Part shown: positions 6,488 to 10,487 of the stretch, one piece after another
How positions within the stretch are numbered: the first letter of the stretch is position 1
Layout of the letters: every line of letters begins with the position of its first letter
NCBI GenBank assembly: GCA_021199695.1
Contig: JAJQHP010000185.1
Location: 1-10,487 of the forward strand
Length of the DNA: 10,487 nt
Source of the DNA: Clostridiales bacterium
GTDB taxonomy: Bacteria; Bacillota; Clostridia; Oscillospirales; Oscillospiraceae
Reading direction: 5' to 3'
Program-made: the position numbers and the translations under genes
Notes under the pieces: model-generated
The model's input: only the letters and a program-made list of their open reading frames with translations
What the model was told of the DNA's origin: nothing
The model's database searches: none

Positions 6488-7485
6488 CACAGGCGCAATT
6501 AGTCCCGCTGCTCCAGTCCGCCGTGGTCTTCGGCACCGTCATCCTGTACGGCGCGCTGGGAGAGATCCTGACCGAGAAGTCCGGAAACCTGAATCTGGGC
6601 GTACCCGGGGTGATGTACCTGGGGGCCATCGCCGGTCTGGCCGCCTCCTTCTTCTATGAGAACAGCGTGGCGGAGCCCAGCGGGGCGGTGAGCCTGGTGC
6701 TGTCCTTCCTGGCGGCATTCGTGGCGGCGGCCCTGGGAGGCCTAATCTACTGCTTCCTGACCACCACCCTCCGGGCCAACCAGAACGTTACCGGCCTGAC
6801 CCTGACCATCTTCGGCGGGGGCGTGGCCAACTTCTACGGCGGCAACCTGAGCACTCTGGCGGGCGGCGTGGGCCAGATCTCCGTCTCCACCACCAGCCTG
6901 GCCTACCGGACCACCATCCCGGCTCTGTCCGGACTCACCGTGGCGGGATTCCCTATCGGCACCCTGCTCTTTGGCTACGGCTTTCTGGTCTATCTGGCCA
7001 TCGCCATCGCCATTGCAATGCACTGGTTTTTGAAGCGCACCCGGAAGGGCCTGAACCTCCGGGCGGTGGGGGAGAACCCGGGCACGGCGGACGCCGCCGG
7101 TATCAACGTCACCCGGAACAAGTACCTGGCCACCTGCCTGGGGTCGGGCATCTGCGGCCTGGGGAGCCTGTACTTCATCATGGACTACACCAAGGGCACC
7201 TGGAGCACCGACGGCACCATCGAGGCCCTGGGCTGGCTGGCGGTGGCCCTGGTCATCTTCGCCACCTGGAAGCCCCTGAACGCCATCTGGGGCTCTTACC
7301 TGTTCGGCCTGCTGTACTGGATGTATATGTACATCCCCAACCTGACCCGCAGCTCCATGGAGCTGTTCAAGATGCTGCCCTATGTGGTGACCATCGCCGT
7401 CCTGGTGGTCACCTCCCTGCGGAAAAAGCGGGAGAACCAGCCCCCGGCGGCCCTGGGCCTGCCTTACTTCCGGGAGGAACGGTAA
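6484..7485 (+). CDS. BMP-type ABC transporter permease, second subunit (NupQ/YufQ-like)
   Basis: This 333-residue multi-spanning permease is the partner of the preceding gene product. Recognisable landmarks are LGEILTEKSGNLNLGVPG (25-42), which is very typical of the second permease in BMP-type systems, the LRANQNVTGLTLTIFGGG stretch (96-113), and the ATPase-docking loop GENPGTADAAGI (196-207). Hydrophobic segments lie near 10-26, 42-57, 68-95, 104-116, 157-180, 214-233, 246-262, 269-285 and 297-311. A basic tail ends the protein. Its start codon overlaps the previous stop by 4 nt, with a purine-rich GGAAAGGAG in the upstream coding sequence. It is the last gene of the importer operon; transcription then meets the strong hairpin at 7503-7540. 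Confidence 0.94.
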   Translation: MTQAQLVPLLQSAVVFGTVILYGALGEILTEKSGNLNLGVPGVMYLGAIAGLAASFFYENSVAEPSGAVSLVLSFLAAFVAAALGGLIYCFLTTTLRANQNVTGLTLTIFGGGVANFYGGNLSTLAGGVGQISVSTTSLAYRTTIPALSGLTVAGFPIGTLLFGYGFLVYLAIAIAIAMHWFLKRTRKGLNLRAVGENPGTADAAGINVTRNKYLATCLGSGICGLGSLYFIMDYTKGTWSTDGTIEALGWLAVALVIFATWKPLNAIWGSYLFGLLYWMYMYIPNLTRSSMELFKMLPYVVTIAVLVVTSLRKKRENQPPAALGLPYFREER

Positions 7486-7502
7486 AGGAACACCGACAGA
7501 CC

Positions 7503-7540
7503 AAAAAACGTCCGAAGGCCCCGGCCTTCGGACGTTTTTT
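7503..7540. terminator. Bidirectional rho-independent terminator between convergent operons
   Basis: A 16-bp perfect inverted repeat runs from 7503-7518 (AAAAAACGTCCGAAGG) to 7525-7540 (CCTTCGGACGTTTTTT), and the 6-nt centre (CCCCGG) can add two more pairs. It has six T residues at the 3' end in either direction. It lies 17 nt after the last permease gene and 18 nt after the ilvE stop on the other strand, so it should end both transcripts. Confidence 0.93.
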
Positions 7541-7558
7541 GATGATTGATGATTTTGC

Positions 7559-8626
7559 TCAGTCCACCTTGACGATCCAGCCGAAGGTGTCCTCCATCTT
7601 GCCCCACTGGATGCCGGTGAGGGTGTCGTACAGCTTCTGGACGGTGGGGCCGATCTTCCCGCCGTTGACGATGCAGGAGCGGTCGTTCCAGGCCATCTCG
7701 CCCACAGGAGAGACAACGGCGGCGGTGCCGGTGCCCCAGGCCTCCTCCAGAGCGCCGCTCTCGGCGGCGTCAAACAGCTCCCGAGCGGAGAGCAGCCGCT
7801 CCTCCACCTCGTAGCCCCAGCTCTTGAGCAGCTCGATGCAGCTCTTCCGGGTGATGCCGGGGAGAACGGAGCCGGTGAGGGCGGGGGTGACGATCTTACC
7901 GGAGATCTTGAACATGACGTTCATGGAGCCGACCTCTTCAATGTACTTCTGCTCCACGCCGTCCAGCCACAGGACCTGGGAGTAACCCTTCTCCTCGGCC
8001 ACTTCGCCGGCACGGATGGAGGCGGCGTAGTTACCGCCGCACTTGGTAAAGCCGGTGCCGCCCCGGACCGCCCGGACATCCTTAGACTCCACATAGATGC
8101 GGACGGGGTTGATCCCCTCGGGATAGTAGCAGCCGGAGGGGGAGACGATGATGGCAAAGAGATAGGTCTTGGAGGCGTGGACGCCCAGATGGGCGTCGGT
8201 GGCAAAGACGAAGGGACGGATATACAGGGAGGTCTCGGGAGAATGAGGCACCCAGTCCTTGTCCACGGACACCAGAGTCTTGACGGCGGTGACGAACATC
8301 TCCTCATCCATGGTGGGGATGCACAGCCGCTTGGCGGAGTTGTTGAACCGGCGGGCGTTCTCGTAGGGCCGGAACAGCTGGATGGAGCCGTCGGCAATCC
8401 GGTAGGCCTTCATGCCCTCGAAGATCTCCTGGGCATAGTGGAGCACCATAGAGGAGGGGGCCAGGGCGATGGGGCCGTAGGGGACGATGCGGGCGTCGTG
8501 CCAGCCCTGTCCGTCGGTGTAGTTCATGAGGAACATATGGTCGGTGAAGATTCTGCCGAAGCCCAGTGCGCTCTCGTCGGTGGGCTTTTCCTTAGGGGTC
8601 TTGGTCAGTTCAATGCGAATATCCAT
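7559..8626 (-). CDS. ilvE: Branched-chain-amino-acid aminotransferase
   Basis: This 355-residue cytoplasmic, PLP-dependent fold-type IV transaminase interconverts leucine, isoleucine and valine with their 2-oxo acids, using 2-oxoglutarate/glutamate. Landmarks are FGRIFTDHMF (23-32), HYAQEIFEGMKAYR (63-76), the SLYIRPF strand (133-139), the PLP-binding lysine in FTKCGGNYAAS (K195), EEVGSMNVMF (230-239), GSVLPGITRKS (252-262) and the cofactor-phosphate loop GTGTAAVVSPVG (298-309). The length is normal for the large type II subgroup. The frame is open 17 codons upstream, but the start at 8626 is chosen because AGGAGG lies about 9 nt before it and the upstream ATG has no ribosome binding site. 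It is transcribed alone, converging on the importer operon, and carries no other ilv genes nearby. Its promoter and leader show possible control elements. Confidence 0.95.
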   Translation of the reverse strand: MDIRIELTKTPKEKPTDESALGFGRIFTDHMFLMNYTDGQGWHDARIVPYGPIALAPSSMVLHYAQEIFEGMKAYRIADGSIQLFRPYENARRFNNSAKRLCIPTMDEEMFVTAVKTLVSVDKDWVPHSPETSLYIRPFVFATDAHLGVHASKTYLFAIIVSPSGCYYPEGINPVRIYVESKDVRAVRGGTGFTKCGGNYAASIRAGEVAEEKGYSQVLWLDGVEQKYIEEVGSMNVMFKISGKIVTPALTGSVLPGITRKSCIELLKSWGYEVEERLLSARELFDAAESGALEEAWGTGTAAVVSPVGEMAWNDRSCIVNGGKIGPTVQKLYDTLTGIQWGKMEDTFGWIVKVD

Positions 8627-8637
8627 GGTGCGTTTCC

Positions 8638-8729
8638 TCCTGTCAGTGACCGTCAGTGGACAGGATCTCTTGCCCATTGGCGACTTACATCTTTTCGGCA
8701 GGACTCAGGCGGTCGTCCGCCGGAGCCTG
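8638..8729 (-). promoter_or_regulatory. ilvE 5' leader with two hairpins, one covering the ribosome binding site
   Basis: Given as plus-strand positions: a hairpin near the 5' end of the transcript pairs CAGG (8699-8702), CTC (8704-8706) and GGCGG (8708-8712) with CCGCC (8717-8721), GAG (8723-8725) and CCTG (8726-8729). A second, next to the start codon, pairs TCCTGTC (8638-8644) with GACAGGA (8659-8665). On the mRNA this 7-bp stem includes AGGA of the AGGAGG ribosome binding site. The loop carries part of a direct repeat (GTCAGTGA/GTCAGTGG). I see no T-box hallmark or leucine-rich leader peptide. Translation control is an inference. Confidence 0.4.
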
Positions 8730-8739
8730 TACGTTTCTT

Positions 8740-8768
8740 ATTATATCAGCCGCAATCCCGCCTTGCAA
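8740..8768 (-). promoter_or_regulatory. ilvE promoter with overlapping palindromes
   Basis: On the minus strand, TTGCAA (8768-8763) and a perfect TATAAT (8745-8740) are separated by 17 nt, giving a transcript start near 8733 and a leader of about 107 nt. The -35 box is the centre of the 10-bp palindrome CCTTGCAAGG (8761-8770). A wider inverted repeat, TCCCGCC (8756-8762) and GGCGGGA (8776-8782), brackets it. Such symmetry over a -35 box is typical of a repressor site, but no regulator can be named. Confidence 0.65.
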
Positions 8769-8876
8769 GGCTTATGGCGGGACAAAGACGGATTTTTTTC
8801 CAGCGGAAGAGGGTGAACTTTTCCGACGATGGGGCGAAAAATCCCAATGCGAAGGAACGAATTTACAAAATCGCCA

Positions 8877-8905
8877 TTGTATTTTCCGGCAGCCGCTTTC
8901 ATAAT
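8877..8905 (+). promoter_or_regulatory. Putative promoter for the lipid kinase-HAD gene pair
   Basis: TTGTAT (8877-8882), a 17-nt spacer and CATAAT (8900-8905) lie 42 nt before the kinase start. The stretch is more AT-rich than its surroundings. It points away from the ilvE promoter, and the two -35 boxes are about 110 bp apart. Both boxes are imperfect, so the assignment is moderate. Confidence 0.5.
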
Positions 8906-8946
8906 AATGGAAAAACGTGGTCGCACAACGAAGGGAGCAAGCAGAT

Positions 8947-9873
8947 ATGAAAACCCTGCTGTTTATCTACAATCCCCATGCGGGGAAGGGAAAGATCCAG
9001 CTCTGCCTGGGTTCGGTGGTGGAGCGGTTCCAAAAGAACGGCTATCTCCCCACCCTCTATGCCACCCAGGGGCCGGGGGACGGCGTCTGGGCGGCGGCGG
9101 CGCTGTCCCGCCAGTACGATCATCTGGTCTGCTGCGGCGGAGACGGCACCCTGAGCGAGGTGGTCACCGGGCTCCAGGATAGGGAGCGGCCCGTCACCCT
9201 GGGCTACATCCCGGCGGGGACCACCAACGACTTCTCCAAGACCCTGGAGCTGCCGGGAGACGATATGGCCCGGGCGGCGGAGCTGGCGGTGACCGGCTAT
9301 CCCCAGGACTGCGACGTGGGGCGGGTGAACGGCAACCACCTGTTCTCCTATGTGGCGGCCTTCGGCACCTTTACAGAGACCTCCTACGCCACCCCCCAGA
9401 CGATGAAAAACCTGTTCGGCCGGACTGCCTACATCCTCAGTGGCATCAAGAGCCTGGCCACCCTCAAGACCTACCACATGAAGGTGACGTGGGACGGAGG
9501 CGAGCTGGAGGACGAGTACATTTACGGCATGGTGAGCAACTCCGTCTCGGTGGGAGGCTTCAAGGGGATGAACAACCAACAGGTCATTCTGGACGACGGC
9601 CTGTTTGAGGTGGTGCTCATCCGCGCCCCGAAGAACCTGCTGGACCTGAACCAGGTGGCCTCCGCTCTGCTGAGCCGACAGCCCAACGAGTATATCACCT
9701 CCATTCAGTCCGCCAGCGTCCGCTTCCAGAGCGAGGAGCCGGTGAGCTGGACCCTGGACGGGGAGTTTGGCGGCGAGCACCGGGAGCTGACGGTGGAGAA
9801 CCTGCCCCGGTACGTCACCATTCTCAGTGGAAAGCAGCAGGAGGCGAAAACAGATGAAAACGCCACGGTATGA
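8947..9873 (+). CDS. Diacylglycerol kinase family lipid kinase (YegS/DgkB-type)
   Basis: This 308-residue protein belongs to the diacylglycerol kinase catalytic family, which phosphorylates lipid hydroxyl groups with ATP, in Firmicutes usually to recycle diacylglycerol into phosphatidic acid at the membrane. The N-terminal ATP-binding domain begins with LLFIYNPHAGKGK (4-16) and contains the nucleotide-binding GGDGT (64-68) with E71 and PAGTTNDFSKTL (89-100). The C-terminal domain has D123-VG, the DDGLFEV segment (216-222) and LDGE (270-273). The length and motif order are normal, with no membrane segment. The ATG at 8947 follows AAGGGAG (8931-8937) with a 9-nt gap; an upstream GTG at 8917 in the same frame lacks a ribosome binding site. 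The stop lies 20 nt inside the next gene, so the two are co-transcribed. The exact lipid substrate cannot be read from the sequence. Confidence 0.92.
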   Translation: MKTLLFIYNPHAGKGKIQLCLGSVVERFQKNGYLPTLYATQGPGDGVWAAAALSRQYDHLVCCGGDGTLSEVVTGLQDRERPVTLGYIPAGTTNDFSKTLELPGDDMARAAELAVTGYPQDCDVGRVNGNHLFSYVAAFGTFTETSYATPQTMKNLFGRTAYILSGIKSLATLKTYHMKVTWDGGELEDEYIYGMVSNSVSVGGFKGMNNQQVILDDGLFEVVLIRAPKNLLDLNQVASALLSRQPNEYITSIQSASVRFQSEEPVSWTLDGEFGGEHRELTVENLPRYVTILSGKQQEAKTDENATV

Positions 9874-10487
9874 CCTGGTCCTGCTGGATGCGGACCGCAC
9901 CCTGTTCGACTTTGACCGGAGCGAGCTGGAGGCCATCCGGCGCACCCTGGCGGACTGGGGCATCTCTCCGGACGAGAGGACGGTGGGCCGTTATCTGGAG
10001 ATCAACGACGGCCTGTGGGCCGCCTGTGACCGGGGGGAGTTCCCACAGCCCCGCCTGGGCCGGGAGCGGTTCGCCCGGCTGCTGGACGAGCTGGGCCGGA
10101 CGGACACAGACCCGGAGCAGATGAACCGGGACTACCTCACCCGGCTGGGGACGCTGCCCTATCTTCTCCCGGGAGCGGAGGCGCTCTGTCAGCGGCTGTA
10201 CCCTGTCTGTAAGCTGGTCATCGTCACCAACGGCCTGACCATCGCCCAGGAGGGGCGGCTGGCCCGGTCGGCCATCCGTCCCTATATCAGCGGGATGTAC
10301 GTCTCTGAGCAGATGGGCTGCCGCAAGCCGGAGCTGGCCTATTTCCAAGCGGTGTTCGCCGCCCTGGGGGTGGACGAGGCACAGAAGCGGCGCACCGCCC
10401 TGCTGGGAGACAGCATCTCCAGCGACATACGTGGGGGCATTGCGGCGGGGATCGACACCGTGTTGCTCAACCCCTCCGGACAGAAGG
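9854..10487 (+). CDS. HAD family hydrolase, YjjG-like (partial, runs off the right edge)
   Basis: The first 211 codons are present and no stop is reached; the visible part nearly completes a ~230-residue protein. Haloacid dehalogenase motifs are in order: motif I LDADRTLFDFD (11-21; nucleophile D12, acid/base D14), motif II VTNG (124-127, T125), motif III around GCRKPE (K158) and motif IV GDSISSD (185-191; D186 and D191). A helical C1-type cap lies between motifs I and II. The DAD-xTLF-FD motif and cap position resemble YjjG/YfnB-type pyrimidine nucleotidases, which hydrolyse nucleoside monophosphates, but HAD substrate ranges are broad and this is a guess. R15 is unusual in place of the common Asp or Gly. 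AGGAGG (9839-9844), inside the kinase gene's 3' end, sets the start at 9854. The gene overlaps the kinase gene by 20 nt. Confidence 0.88.
   Translation, partial: MKTPRYDLVLLDADRTLFDFDRSELEAIRRTLADWGISPDERTVGRYLEINDGLWAACDRGEFPQPRLGRERFARLLDELGRTDTDPEQMNRDYLTRLGTLPYLLPGAEALCQRLYPVCKLVIVTNGLTIAQEGRLARSAIRPYISGMYVSEQMGCRKPELAYFQAVFAALGVDEAQKRRTALLGDSISSDIRGGIAAGIDTVLLNPSGQK

Noticed and set aside
8627..8733. T-box or leucine/valine-rich attenuator peptide before ilvE
   Set aside because: The ~107-nt leader is too short for a T-box, no T-box consensus was seen, and the only upstream ATG frames are a start-stop (ATGTAA) and an in-frame extension of ilvE.

Overview
The window looks like a chromosomal stretch from a GC-rich, Gram-positive gut Clostridia, most likely in the Oscillospiraceae (Flavonifractor/Oscillibacter-like). 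This rests on the GC-rich coding sequence, AGGAGG-type ribosome binding sites, a DUF4317 protein, a lipobox-bearing BMP lipoprotein, and palindromic 'CTCCCTC...GAGGGAG' intergenic elements of the kind I associate with these genomes. The genus is an inference.

Layout. Positions 1-870 hold two small phage-type membrane proteins (a holin-accessory-like coiled-coil protein and a holin-like protein). They are separated and bordered by hairpin-rich repeat elements and look like the edge or remnant of a prophage lysis module. A near-consensus promoter (868-895) and a structured ~118-nt leader then precede a DUF4317 gene (1020-2150). Next comes a four-gene BMP-type ABC importer (2392-7485): lipoprotein, double-ATPase and two permeases. 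An attenuator-like hairpin lies after the lipoprotein gene, and the last three genes are closely packed with 4-nt overlaps. A long bidirectional terminator (7503-7540) separates this operon from the convergent branched-chain aminotransferase gene ilvE (minus strand, 7559-8626). A 320-bp divergent region (8627-8946) carries promoters for ilvE and for a rightward pair: a YegS/DgkB-type lipid kinase (8947-9873) and a HAD hydrolase that runs off the right edge (9854-10487).

How the parts work together. The importer genes form one functional unit: the lipoprotein captures a ligand outside the cell (purine nucleosides are the best family-based guess), the two permeases form the channel, and the fused ATPase drives it with one intact and one degenerate ATP site. 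The other genes are housekeeping or uncharacterised and are linked only by position. I found no new defence, mobile or biosynthetic system. The points most worth a second look are regulatory: the DUF4317 leader, the ilvE promoter and leader architecture, the intra-operon hairpin, and the composite repeat between the phage-type genes.
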